From Clostridium yunnanense (GTDB lineage Bacteria > Bacillota > Clostridia > Clostridiales > Clostridiaceae): a stretch of DNA of 64,000 nt. The DNA lies in the NCBI RefSeq assembly GCF_016595795.1, contig NZ_JAENHN010000053.1, forward strand, positions 124,001 to 188,000, read 5' to 3'. The notes beneath the pieces are model-generated. The model saw nothing but the letters and a program-made list of their open reading frames with translations, searched no databases and was not told where the DNA came from. Of the stretch, positions 45,115-54,112 are shown in pieces. The stretch's first letter is position 1; every line of letters starts with the position of its first letter. The translations under genes were made by a program, and so were the position numbers.

Positions 45115-46461
45115 ATGAATAATAATAAGTTTTTAGTTATTAATTTTAACAAAAATATTTTTTACATAAAACTTAAAAATGCATCTATAGAAATATTTAA
45201 TTCTACATTCCATAGGACAATTCAACAGAATGTAGAGATGTTCGATGTAAAATATAGTCCTAATTTTATTTTTATACTATTTCTTACCTTTGATTCTAAG
45301 CTAGGACTAATAAAACTCAATATTTCACAATTAGATGACATAATAATTCAATGGCTTAAAACATCAAGCTATTCATATAGAAAGATGGATTTCATATCAC
45401 TAGAAATTACTAAAACATCAATCCACTTTTTCTATAGGTTATCTAATTTAAAAAATACTATATCATATATTTACCACGGAATTGTGTCAAATAGTTGTCA
45501 ATCATACGAATTATGTAAAATTAATTCCTTAAAATACTCATGTCCTTTATATACTACTTTGTTAGATGATAAATTAATTTTATTAATATGTGAAGACTAT
45601 AACAAAAATACTTATTCTCTACGAGAGATAGATGACAATAACTCAATTAAAATTAAATCTTTCGATATCCCTAACGCTTTTGCTGTAAATGTTTTGTCTG
45701 CCGAAAACGAAATTATCATTTTCTATAATAAAACCTTAAACAAAGATATTTTTCTTTTTCAAAGATCAATTACTTGTTTTCAAGACAAATTTCTTTTTTC
45801 CGAGGAAAGTCAGATTAATGTTAATGTATCTATAACAAAGCCTATGCTATCCTTTTACAACAACAAATTTTATCTAAATTGGTCTGCTGGACTTAACTTT
45901 TATATCACAACCTCATATGACCTCAAAAATTGGACAAGTGTAGTTACTATTGAAAATAATAACAACAACATCGCAGCAACGATATTTAAGATTTCCTCTA
46001 CTTTTTCTGTTTTTAACGGCTTTATATCAGAAAAAATCTTTGCGAAATCACTATTTTATAATGAACTTCTAAAGAATGATGAAGTTCCAAATCCCCCAAT
46101 TGCAATACCTTTAATTACAACTACTACAAGTACAGATACAAAAGCCAATTTTGATACTACTGAAAATACTGTAACAAAAAACAATGATAAATTTACTAAT
46201 TATCTACTATCTATTATAAATTCACTTACTTTAAAATATCTGAGACTTCTTCATGAAAAAGATAAGGAGATTGATAGCTTGAAAACCTCTCTTAATACAA
46301 CCAATAAACAGTTTGAGAAAAGAGTATCCAGATTTGTTGGTCTTAATATTAAAACTAGAAAATACTACGAAGATTTGATATCAAACTTATTAAATGTAAT
46401 AGATGATAAAAGTAAAATTATAGATGAATTATTAAGGCTTAACAATAAGAATAATAAGTAA
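45115..46461 (+). CDS. hypothetical protein: beta-rich domain plus C-terminal coiled coil (paralog 1)
   Basis: 448 aa, function not recognised. Residues 1-330 consist of short beta-strand repeats with aromatic, Asn and Ile-rich segments (such as DLKNWTSVVTIENNNNN), suggestive of a beta-propeller of the sialidase/YncE kind. A Pro/Thr linker (NPPIAIPLITTTTSTDT) at about 335-352 leads to a helical coiled coil (380-448). No signal peptide or membrane helix. The next gene has the same layout. The SD is a modest GGTGA. Possible spore-coat or surface structural protein, judging from the neighbours at 50068 and 50882; unproven. Confidence 0.8.
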   Translation: MNNNKFLVINFNKNIFYIKLKNASIEIFNSTFHRTIQQNVEMFDVKYSPNFIFILFLTFDSKLGLIKLNISQLDDIIIQWLKTSSYSYRKMDFISLEITKTSIHFFYRLSNLKNTISYIYHGIVSNSCQSYELCKINSLKYSCPLYTTLLDDKLILLICEDYNKNTYSLREIDDNNSIKIKSFDIPNAFAVNVLSAENEIIIFYNKTLNKDIFLFQRSITCFQDKFLFSEESQINVNVSITKPMLSFYNNKFYLNWSAGLNFYITTSYDLKNWTSVVTIENNNNNIAATIFKISSTFSVFNGFISEKIFAKSLFYNELLKNDEVPNPPIAIPLITTTTSTDTKANFDTTENTVTKNNDKFTNYLLSIINSLTLKYLRLLHEKDKEIDSLKTSLNTTNKQFEKRVSRFVGLNIKTRKYYEDLISNLLNVIDDKSKIIDELLRLNNKNNK

Positions 46462-46617
46462 AACAAGTACTATCTCATTGTTGTTACTGCATATTCTATA
46501 TTAATAGCTTTATCAGCTTAAAATGCAAATTCTCTTAGAGTGATATCTACATTTAAAGTCATTTAACTTTTAGTTTGATTATTATTAATATATTAGTATG
46601 GAGGATGTAATTATATT

Positions 46618-48252
46618 ATGTTAGCAAATAAATATAACGAGTATGCCTTAGAAATAGGAAATTCTATTTGGTATTTCTATCAGAACGAATCTCAAGTTTG
46701 CCTTAGAACTTTTGATGATAATGGCTTCGGGAATGAAAGGGTTATCATTGACAGTTGTAAAACCTTACTTAGTGTCATATTGACAAAAAATGATGCTATA
46801 TATATTTTTACTCAGAATCTTAGTAATAGCATAATCATGCATTGCATGATTGATGAAAACTTAACAAGTTCAATAATTACCAATAACCATTTAGCCAGCG
46901 ATTACATACAGATAATTTCACTTAATAATTATTTAAATATTATTTATTCAAAGACAACAGATAATACTACATTTTTATACCACAGACTCATTACATCAGA
47001 TTTAAAACTTACTTCCCCACTTATGTTAGATATAATTGATAACTCCATTCCTTATTCGTTTATATCGTGTACAGTAGGTAATAATATATACCTGTGCTAT
47101 AACAAAAAAATGAAAAACAGTTGTCTTGGCTTTAGAAAATACGATGCTGTTAAAAATAATTGGGAAGGTTTTAACATCTTAGATACCTCTTACCTGCCTA
47201 TTGAAGACTACTCTTTTATTGTAGCTGATGGAGAAGTACTATCCTACTGCTATAAGATTAACAGCCAAAAAAGAGGCCAGCTTAAATATGGTTACGGAAT
47301 TCCTACAAATATGGTTAGGAGCTCCGTAAATAGTAATTCTAGATTACTAGCCTGTTCAACAGCTTTTTTTCACGGCAAATTCTTTTTCACATCAGTGACT
47401 GACCAAGTAATATCAACTAAAATCGTAGACTTCTTAAAAGGAGAATCCGGTTCTAACAATATCCAACTTGAGACAAACAATGTAATATTTAAAGTAAACT
47501 ATCAAACCAATAATCCAATGATAGTAAATAATATATTCTTTTCAAAGAACACCACCGGCAACTTGATTCTTGGAAGTTCCTACTATTTCAATATTTCCTT
47601 ATCAGACAAAGAAAGATCTGATGATAGCGCAGATACAATTAGCGATAACTCATTGAAAATGAACGCATTAAAATTAATAGAATACGAAAAACAGCTCTTT
47701 GAAAAACAACAGCATATAAATACACTTGAAAACACCATCAAGGATTTAAAATATAAAACTACTCTCAACGAAGATAAGATGAAAAATTTATCAAAAGCAA
47801 CTAATATAAACGATGAAGAAAACTTAAAACTAAAAGCAAACATTGCATCTTTATATCAAAACTTACTAAACAAAGAAAATAAAATAAGTGATTTAGAAAA
47901 AAGACTTGCAGATAAACATAGTTCCGTCTCCACATATAAGAATAAAATAGAAGAGCTTAATAAGGTAATATCTAATTTAGATAGTCAAGTAAATGCATAC
48001 AAAAACAATTCTAACTTTACTCAACCACAAACTTCAACATCTTCCGAAGCTAATCAAATAGCTGCTTTAACCAAAACAATTGATACCCTAAAAGAACAGT
48101 TAACAAGTAAAGATAAAACTTTATCCTCCCTTACTCAAAAGAACTTAGAACTTCTTAATCAAGTAAATAATTTAAATAGCGCAATAGAAGAACTTAGCGC
48201 TAAGCAAAAGAAATCTTCATTTATAAAACGTATATTTAATGACGAAGAGTAA
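46618..48252 (+). CDS. hypothetical protein: beta-rich domain plus long coiled coil (paralog 2)
   Basis: 544 aa, same architecture as the gene before it: about 335 residues of beta-strand repeats (for example NSIWYFYQNESQVCLRTFDDNG), then a long coiled coil (about 345-535; KIEELNKVISNLDSQVNAYK, SAIEELSAKQKK). Sequence identity to paralog 1 is low, so the duplication is old. GGAGG lies 13 bases before the ATG, longer than normal. No signal peptide. Ends before a terminator at 48328-48367. Confidence 0.8.
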   Translation: MLANKYNEYALEIGNSIWYFYQNESQVCLRTFDDNGFGNERVIIDSCKTLLSVILTKNDAIYIFTQNLSNSIIMHCMIDENLTSSIITNNHLASDYIQIISLNNYLNIIYSKTTDNTTFLYHRLITSDLKLTSPLMLDIIDNSIPYSFISCTVGNNIYLCYNKKMKNSCLGFRKYDAVKNNWEGFNILDTSYLPIEDYSFIVADGEVLSYCYKINSQKRGQLKYGYGIPTNMVRSSVNSNSRLLACSTAFFHGKFFFTSVTDQVISTKIVDFLKGESGSNNIQLETNNVIFKVNYQTNNPMIVNNIFFSKNTTGNLILGSSYYFNISLSDKERSDDSADTISDNSLKMNALKLIEYEKQLFEKQQHINTLENTIKDLKYKTTLNEDKMKNLSKATNINDEENLKLKANIASLYQNLLNKENKISDLEKRLADKHSSVSTYKNKIEELNKVISNLDSQVNAYKNNSNFTQPQTSTSSEANQIAALTKTIDTLKEQLTSKDKTLSSLTQKNLELLNQVNNLNSAIEELSAKQKKSSFIKRIFNDEE

Positions 48253-48327
48253 TATCGTAAATAACCTTATCCAATACGGTACATCTTTATATCAAAGCCT
48301 ACAATTACATCTAAAACCACGAATTAA

Positions 48328-48367
48328 GAGGAGTGGCATTTGAGATAAAAATCATTGCCACTCCTCA
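48328..48367. terminator. bidirectional terminator
   Basis: AGGAGTGGCA / TGCCACTCCT with a loop of about 17 nt that has its own weak pairing (TTTGAGATAAAAATCA). Separates the paralog pair from the convergent cysteine desulfurase gene. Confidence 0.7.
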
Positions 48368-48379
48368 GATTTTTATATG

Positions 48380-49525
48380 TTATATACTTTTTTGTCCATA
48401 CAATTCTTTTATTGTAGCCACTAACTTTTCTACGTCTTCTATTGTATTAAAATATCCAAAACTTGCTCTAACTGTACCTAGATTCTTAGTTCCTATTATA
48501 TTATGTATAATAGGAGCACAATGATATCCTGTACGCAAATATATATCTCTACTATTAAAAAACTCCCCTATTTCTGAGCTATCATAGCCATCTACATTGA
48601 AAGAGACTACGGGGCACTTCTTTTCACAATCATTTTCTCCATACATAGAAATATATGGCAATTTTTGTAGTTCTGTTGTTAGATATACAGCTAATTCTTG
48701 ATCATGTTTCCTTATTACATCAATACCTATCTTTGAAATAAAATCTATTCCAGCACCAAGTCCAACAATTCCTGGAGTATTCAATGTACCGCTCTCAAAT
48801 TTATCAGGCATAAAATCTGGTTGTTCCATTATATTGGAATTACTACCAGTGCCTCCTTCTTTAAAAGTATCAACATTAACTGAATCTCCTATATAAAGCC
48901 CTCCAATTCCTTGCGGCCCATATAAACATTTATGTCCTGGAAAGGCCATAATATCAATATTCATCTTCTTTACATCTATATTAAAAACCCCAGCAGTTTG
49001 AGCTGCATCTACAATAAATATAAGATTATTTTTTTTTGCTATTCTCCCTATTTTCTCAATATCTTGAACAGTCCCCAAAACATTTGATCCATGGTTTATT
49101 ATCAATGCCTTAGAGTTTATCTTTATATTTTTTTGTAGTTCATCTAAATTTATATATCCTTTTTCATCAACAGAAACAATTGATACTTCAACTCCAATTT
49201 CCTTTAGCTTTCTTAAGGGCCTATATACAGAATTATGCTCAATAGAAGTTGTTATTACATGATCCCCACTCTTTAATACCCCTTTAATTGCTATATTCAA
49301 CCCTTCAGTAGTGTTACTAGTAAAAATAACATTCATAATATCATCTATATTGAACAATTCACTTATCTTTTGCCTTGTATCAATTATTTTCATCTCACAC
49401 TCTAGTGATAATTTATGCGACCCTCTCCCCGGGTTTGCACAATATCTTTTCATACAATCCAAAACAGAATCATAAACAGATTCTGGCTTTGGAAAAGATG
49501 TGGCGGCATTATCTATATAAACCAT
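48380..49525 (-). CDS. class V aminotransferase, cysteine desulfurase / selenocysteine lyase type
   Basis: 381 aa. PLP Lys199 in MAFPGHKCLYGPQG; catalytic Cys336 in RTGYHCAPIIH, the short RxGxHCAP form of SufS-like group II enzymes. AAGGGAGG precedes ATG. It is 21 bases after a DUF3343 (Se/S-carrier-like) gene, which suggests persulfide or selenide delivery through that protein rather than SufBCD, none of which are present here. Confidence 0.9.
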   Translation of the reverse strand: MVYIDNAATSFPKPESVYDSVLDCMKRYCANPGRGSHKLSLECEMKIIDTRQKISELFNIDDIMNVIFTSNTTEGLNIAIKGVLKSGDHVITTSIEHNSVYRPLRKLKEIGVEVSIVSVDEKGYINLDELQKNIKINSKALIINHGSNVLGTVQDIEKIGRIAKKNNLIFIVDAAQTAGVFNIDVKKMNIDIMAFPGHKCLYGPQGIGGLYIGDSVNVDTFKEGGTGSNSNIMEQPDFMPDKFESGTLNTPGIVGLGAGIDFISKIGIDVIRKHDQELAVYLTTELQKLPYISMYGENDCEKKCPVVSFNVDGYDSSEIGEFFNSRDIYLRTGYHCAPIIHNIIGTKNLGTVRASFGYFNTIEDVEKLVATIKELYGQKSI

Positions 49526-49546
49526 ATTAACCTCCCTTATATTTAT

Positions 49547-49822
49547 TTAAATATCAAGCTCAGAGTAATAATAACGTCTTGTACTATCATTTAGAGATCT
49601 TCTATATATCCCCTGAATATCAACTTTATTTTGCTTTATTTCATTTACTATAGCATTTAAGTCCTGTTCTTTAATCTCTATTGACCGAGCACAGCCTGCT
49701 GATATAGTACAAGGGGTTTGTATCATAACCACATTGTATTTTTTATTTTTTAATATCTTATAAAGATTTACACTTTGACTAGTGGAAGAAAAAGCTATTA
49801 TACATACATTTAAGTCTCTCAT
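49547..49822 (-). CDS. DUF3343 putative Se/S carrier protein
   Basis: 91 aa. The family motif with two Cys is present (MIQTPCTISAGCARSIEI; Cys38 and Cys44). Family members are proposed to carry reactive S or Se from a NifS-like enzyme. GGGTG lies 6 bases before the ATG at 49822; three more codons are open upstream. Operon with the desulfurase downstream. Confidence 0.85.
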   Translation of the reverse strand: MRDLNVCIIAFSSTSQSVNLYKILKNKKYNVVMIQTPCTISAGCARSIEIKEQDLNAIVNEIKQNKVDIQGIYRRSLNDSTRRYYYSELDI

Positions 49823-50005
49823 TGAATTCACCCGCTATAAAACAATTTAATATAATATATTCGAATAAGCACAAAAATTGCACTGCTTATTCAAAATAAA
49901 GTTTCAAATTAGCTTTTTCCTAGACGTATCAATAGAAGCTAAATATATTCGACTTAAACTTTTCTGCTATATTTGTTAAAACCTTTTCTTACAATTACAT
50001 TAGTA

Positions 50006-50033
50006 ACCAAAATACGACAAATATCATAATATA
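50006..50033 (+). promoter_or_regulatory. SigK-like promoter
   Basis: AC (50006-50007), 17 bp, then CATAATATA (50025-50033), matching the SigK form AC-N16/17-CATANNNTA. It precedes the probable spore-surface gene at 50068 by about 35 bp. Confidence 0.6.
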
Positions 50034-50067
50034 TAATAGATTTACATGAAAGGGAGGTTTTTAATTC

Positions 50068-50682
50068 ATGGCTACACCTTTTTTAATTAATACTCCAACT
50101 AATTTCGTTTCAATAACAGGTACAGCAGATATTCCTGTTCCAATTCCTGCAGTAGCCGGCATTGGAACACCAGTTACCATAGGTAGTTTAACATTACCTT
50201 TAACAACAAGAGGCAATAGAGTCTTTATAGAAGGTACAATCCCACTAGTATTTACTGCATTAGCAGCTGTTGCTGCTGTTGGATCAGTTGATGTTGTTTT
50301 AGAAGTTTTCAGAAGTGCAACCTCAACTACTCCAATATTCAGATCTAGACAAACTATAGTTAGCGGATTAACTCTAGCAGTTGGCGCAGTAATTTATGAT
50401 GTTCTACCATTCCAATTTGTTGATGATCCAGCTACTCCACTTTGCGCAGGTTCTACTGATTATTTCTTTAGAGTTACTGCAATCACTGCTGGAATCGTAG
50501 TTGCTGCAGCTACTTTAACTGTTAATAGTGTTGCTCAAGGTCTATTCTTCAATATAATTGCTGAAGAAAAACCTGCTGTTTTACTAAACCAATTTACTAG
50601 TTTTACAGGTATAACACCTACAACATCTATACTCCCAGTAATACCACCTATAATACCAATAATACCACCTCTAGTACCATAA
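50068..50682 (+). CDS. probable spore-surface (exosporium/appendage-like) protein
   Basis: 204 aa. Composition is Ala, Val, Thr, Ile and Pro-rich with almost no charge in the core, and resembles the C-terminal trimeric domain type of exosporium proteins (beta-strand segments such as GNRVFIEGTIPLVFTALAAV, STDYFFRVTAITAG). It ends in a Pro/Ile repeat (IPPIIPIIPPLVP). One Cys. No signal peptide. GGGAGG precedes ATG by 10 bases. With its SigK-like promoter, mother-cell expression and a place on the spore surface are the best guess. Confidence 0.65.
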   Translation: MATPFLINTPTNFVSITGTADIPVPIPAVAGIGTPVTIGSLTLPLTTRGNRVFIEGTIPLVFTALAAVAAVGSVDVVLEVFRSATSTTPIFRSRQTIVSGLTLAVGAVIYDVLPFQFVDDPATPLCAGSTDYFFRVTAITAGIVVAAATLTVNSVAQGLFFNIIAEEKPAVLLNQFTSFTGITPTTSILPVIPPIIPIIPPLVP

Positions 50683-50690
50683 ACTTACTA

Positions 50691-50717
50691 GGACTGCTTT
50701 TGGGCAGTCCTTTTTTA
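50691..50717 (+). terminator. terminator of the 204-aa gene
   Basis: AGGACTGC-TTTTGG-GCAGTCCT followed by TTTTT. Confidence 0.93.
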
Positions 50718-50839
50718 CTATATTCACATAAAAAACTTCTAAAGCCGTTGAAATATATAGGTTTGACTAACTCAAAACTTTACATTTTACTTTATAGTAT
50801 AGGGTTCCATTACGAAAACTTAAGTTGGAACCCTATAAA

Positions 50840-50877
50840 TAAAAGTGCCAACATATTTTAAATATGTTGGCACTCTT
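50840..50877 (-). terminator. terminator of the 286-aa spore-surface gene
   Basis: AGTGCCAACATATTT / AAATATGTTGGCACT palindrome, minus-strand tail TTTTATTT. Confidence 0.9.
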
Positions 50878-50881
50878 AATT

Positions 50882-51742
50882 CTATAAAGTTGTTGGTGGA
50901 TCAAAATCTTCAAATGGGAATGGCAAGCTATTAAAGAATTCACATGGATCTCCAGTAATAGGTTCACATTCTGGTATATCACAGTCTCCACTTGAGCTAA
51001 CTGTCATATTAACTATTCTGTAAAGTTTAATAATTGTAAATAAACCTATAACAACATCAGCATGGTATTCAACTGTTCCTGGAATACTTTCATATATTCC
51101 AATTATTGGTTGTTGTAATGGATTAGCTATAGCTTGAACAAGTGCATAAGGTAAGTTGCCAACATTTACATATGTTGACTGTGGGCTGTATAAAGTGTTA
51201 GTTGTAGTTATTGTCTGTTCACTAGCTTCTCCACCAAATAGACATAAAGTTTTTGTGTAAGTTGTGAAAGCACAGATGCTAGTTATTACAGTTGCTGGTT
51301 CTCCAGTTACTGTTAAAGTTACTGGTATTACTAATCCAGATGCATCAAGCAAATTAATTGCATACGTAAAAGTATATACTATTGTTACGTCATAAAATCC
51401 CTCTTGCCCAAATGCACTTGGGTTCACTGTAACTCTTATATCAGATACTCTAAACGATCCTGGTACAACCCTTACTGATGCTACTGAACTATTGAAGGTA
51501 ATTATTTCACCTGGAGCGATTGGTCCTCCAACTATTACACCACCGCTAATTGATCCTGCCTCTCCTAATCTAGATGAAGTTATTTCAATTGCTCCTGGAG
51601 GTGGTGTTAAAACTGTACTATCGAATGGTCTTAAGCAATCTTGTTGTCTGCATTTTCCATATACTCTGTGAGCTATTATACATTCATCGCTGATTGGTGA
51701 AGGGCATGGAGCCATTCCTTTTACCTCAAAATTTTCTTGCAT
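50882..51742 (-). CDS. probable Cys-containing spore-surface or appendage protein
   Basis: 286 aa. A Cys-rich N-terminal segment (APCPSPISDECIIAHRVYGKCRQQDCLRPFDS) precedes a beta-rich, uncharged body and a Cys-containing acidic tail (CDIPECEPITGDPCEFF). This Cys-x-VYxxCRxQxC type of N terminus occurs in several clostridial spore proteins, including appendage proteins. Disulfide cross-linking is plausible. GGAGGATATATT precedes ATG. A SigK-like promoter lies at 51785-51811. Convergent with the 204-aa gene. Function inferred. Confidence 0.7.
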   Translation of the reverse strand: MQENFEVKGMAPCPSPISDECIIAHRVYGKCRQQDCLRPFDSTVLTPPPGAIEITSSRLGEAGSISGGVIVGGPIAPGEIITFNSSVASVRVVPGSFRVSDIRVTVNPSAFGQEGFYDVTIVYTFTYAINLLDASGLVIPVTLTVTGEPATVITSICAFTTYTKTLCLFGGEASEQTITTTNTLYSPQSTYVNVGNLPYALVQAIANPLQQPIIGIYESIPGTVEYHADVVIGLFTIIKLYRIVNMTVSSSGDCDIPECEPITGDPCEFFNSLPFPFEDFDPPTTL

Positions 51743-51784
51743 AATATATCCTCCTATTCCATTTTACGTTAGACACTTCAATAA

Positions 51785-51811
51785 TATATTATGTTGCTAA
51801 TATAAAAGTGT
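51785..51811 (-). promoter_or_regulatory. SigK-like promoter of the 286-aa gene
   Basis: Minus strand AC (51811-51810), 16 bp, CATAATATA (51793-51785). The -10 is identical to that of the convergent 204-aa gene. Confidence 0.6.
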
Positions 51812-52090
51812 TCTTATTACCTTGTGATATAGCATAATTTTGCTAATTTTTTTATATTTTACTTTAATTTGCACAAACAGGTAGTCAATCACAAAACCGC
51901 CTTTGCAAATTACTAAGTACTGTGAATAAATCTGTTATCATTTAATATCTTTTATACAGTAAATTCCTACTGAAATTAATGCTTACACATAATTACTGAT
52001 TCGTTCGGTATATAATATTCAACATGGCTACCAAGTGTTATCTATAATTTGTAAAAATTTAAAATTTTTATAAAAAATTTTTTTAAAATA
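51812..52090. other. intergenic region without a recognised feature
   Basis: AT-rich spacer between the SigK-like promoter and the msrA terminator. No ORF, repeat or RNA seen. Confidence 0.4.
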
Positions 52091-52134
52091 AAATCCACTA
52101 TTGATTCTATTTGATAGAATTAATAGTGGACTCT
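52085..52134 (-). terminator. terminator of msrA
   Basis: AGTCCACTATTAATTCTATC / long complementary arm with one mismatch and a 4-nt loop (52093-52133); minus-strand tail ATTTTATTTT. Confidence 0.9.
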
Positions 52135-52149
52135 AAATAAATTAGCTTA

Positions 52150-52623
52150 CTAATCTAATTTTATGTGGCAGTAGCCACCTGGGTTTTTCTTTAAATACTT
52201 TTGATGATATTCCTCTGCATCATAAAAACATTTTAGTAGTATTATTTCAGTTACAATAGGTTTATTATAATTTTTTTGCTGTTCTTCCTTACTTTGTTCA
52301 ATCACCTTCAAATCATGTTTATCAATGTAATAAATTCCAGTTCTATATTGGTGCCCTATATCATTTCCTTGCCTGTTAATCACTGTGGGTTCTACTATAC
52401 TCCAGTATTCATCTAGCAATTGATTTAAAGATATAGCTTCTTCATCGTACTTTACATAGCAAGCTTCTGCATGACCAGTAGTTCCTGTACATACTTGTTC
52501 ATAAGTAGGTTCATTTTTTTCTCCATTTGCATATCCAACCTTAGTTTCTTTTACACCATTTTTTCTAGACATAAATTCTTCTACGCCCCAAAAACAACCA
52601 CCTGCAAATACTATTTCTTTCAT
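52150..52623 (-). CDS. msrA: peptide methionine sulfoxide reductase MsrA
   Basis: Reduces Met-S-sulfoxide. 157 aa with the [11 protein letters not shown] motif (catalytic Cys10), [27 protein letters not shown], and [24 protein letters not shown] precedes ATG. Single gene with its own terminator. Confidence 0.97.
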   Translation of the reverse strand: MKEIVFAGGCFWGVEEFMSRKNGVKETKVGYANGEKNEPTYEQVCTGTTGHAEACYVKYDEEAISLNQLLDEYWSIVEPTVINRQGNDIGHQYRTGIYYIDKHDLKVIEQSKEEQQKNYNKPIVTEIILLKCFYDAEEYHQKYLKKNPGGYCHIKLD

Positions 52624-52993
52624 ATTTACACACCCTCCTTAATCCTATATTTTATATATGATTTTCTACCCAATGCTAACTTATGCATAACTCACTGAAT
52701 CTCGCAACCTAACTTGTAATAAATATCAATTAATTATAATTACATTGTACAAAAAAATAGATTATAATCCAATATCTTTACCTATATTTGTGTTTTTTTG
52801 ACTTTTTTCTATTTCAAATTACACTTTTCTTGCATATATGTATATGAGAGAAATAATTACAGATTTCCTAACTCAACAATTAATTTATACATGTTAAAGT
52901 TCATAGGTGTGCAATTTTCGAACAAGTATAAATTAAGTTTCCATACAGGAACTCTATACTTACAAACTATTTCTTTACTAAGGAGGTTTTTTT
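52624..52993. other. intergenic region between divergent msrA and the papain-like gene
   Basis: 370 bp, no ORF. ATTTTCGAACA at 52914-52924 recurs in the inverted repeat just after the papain-like gene (53927-53937). CATACAGG at 52943 and a good SD (AAGGAGG, 52979-52985) precede that gene; no promoter can be assigned with confidence. Confidence 0.4.
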
Positions 52994-53839
52994 ATGCTAC
53001 ATCATAGATTAGGCTGGATTCCTGATTACAACGACATAAATGATTATACTGAGGATACTCCTGAAGTCAAAGCCATTATAAAAAACATTTATGCATCAAG
53101 TAAAAAAACTGAAGAAAGTCCACCAAGGTTTATTGATCTCAGAAATTGGTGCTCACCAATAAAAAATCAAGGACTAATCAACTCTTCTACTGCTGAAGCA
53201 TTGGTAAGTCTAATTGAATACTTTGAAAATAAAGTCTTCGGCAAAAACACTAATGGTTCATCTCTTTTTGTTTATAAAAACTCTAGATCAATTTTAGGAA
53301 ACATCGGAGATACTGGCGTATCATTTCGCTCTGCACTAAAATCCTTAATTCAATTTGGTATGCCTCCTGAAAGATATTATTCTACAAGCTCTAATAAAAT
53401 TGATGAAGATCCAAAGGCCTTTTGTTATGGTTTTAGAGATGATTATAAGGATTTGATTTTTTTCAAACTAGATGTAAACAAAGATACTGAGAATATTCTT
53501 CAAAAAATTAAAGAACTACTATGTTTACAACTTCCATGTATTTTTGGTTTTTCCGTATACGACTGCATAGCTTCTGCAGAAGAATCAGGGGAAATATTAT
53601 TCCCGAATTCCCGTAATAGGGTAATAGGTGGCCATTCAGTTATGGCCGTAGGTTATGACGATAAATATTTGTCAATTAATAAACTAACCGGACATTCTAG
53701 CTTAGGGGCCTTAATAATAAAAAACTCATGGGGTGAAGACTGGGGTGAAGATGGCTATGGTTATCTTCCTTACGAATATATTTTAAAAGGACTCGCCAAG
53801 GATTTTTGGTATGTTTTGAAAAAGGACTGGTTTTTTTAA
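52994..53839 (+). CDS. papain-fold (C1-like) protein with catalytic Cys replaced by Ser
   Basis: 281 aa, aligned to bacterial C1A-type peptidases. Oxyanion Gln and helix start: PIKNQGLINSSTAEAL, where active relatives read KNQGQLGSCTANAL, so Cys is Ser65 (TCT). His214 (GGHSVMAVGYDD) and Asn244 (IIKNSWGEDWGEDGYGYL) are kept. No signal peptide or propeptide is evident; the N terminus LGWIPDYNDINDY is typical of this bacterial group. AAGGAGG precedes ATG. Probably not a peptidase, or a Ser variant; may bind peptides or serve structurally. Confidence 0.88.
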   Translation: MLHHRLGWIPDYNDINDYTEDTPEVKAIIKNIYASSKKTEESPPRFIDLRNWCSPIKNQGLINSSTAEALVSLIEYFENKVFGKNTNGSSLFVYKNSRSILGNIGDTGVSFRSALKSLIQFGMPPERYYSTSSNKIDEDPKAFCYGFRDDYKDLIFFKLDVNKDTENILQKIKELLCLQLPCIFGFSVYDCIASAEESGEILFPNSRNRVIGGHSVMAVGYDDKYLSINKLTGHSSLGALIIKNSWGEDWGEDGYGYLPYEYILKGLAKDFWYVLKKDWFF

Positions 53840-53901
53840 ATCAACCTATCCCTTGTTAGACTAACTATGTATCCTTATTACAGAAAATTTCTATTTGTGC
53901 T

Positions 53902-53937
53902 TGTTCGAAAATCATGTGATTTAGTGATTTTCGAACA
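53902..53937. repeat. 13-bp perfect inverted repeat after the papain-like gene
   Basis: TGTTCGAAAATCA / TGATTTTCGAACA with a 10-nt loop. No T run on either strand, so a poor intrinsic terminator; may be an operator or mRNA-stabilising hairpin. Confidence 0.55.
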
Positions 53938-54112
53938 TTTATAAAATCCAATTTTAAAATTACAAACTGTTATATATAAACTTAGCTACTAAACCTTTAA
54001 CAACAATGCTTTAGTATATACATATTTTTATTTTGAATCGCAATCATTAATACCTGTAACATATATTCCTTCTTTTCAATATATTGAAATTAAGTCACAA
54101 AGGAGGGATAAC

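Noticed and set aside
45115-48252. The two coiled-coil genes as one broken gene
   Set aside because: Each has a complete head and tail, its own SD and a 155-bp gap between; they are paralogs, not fragments.
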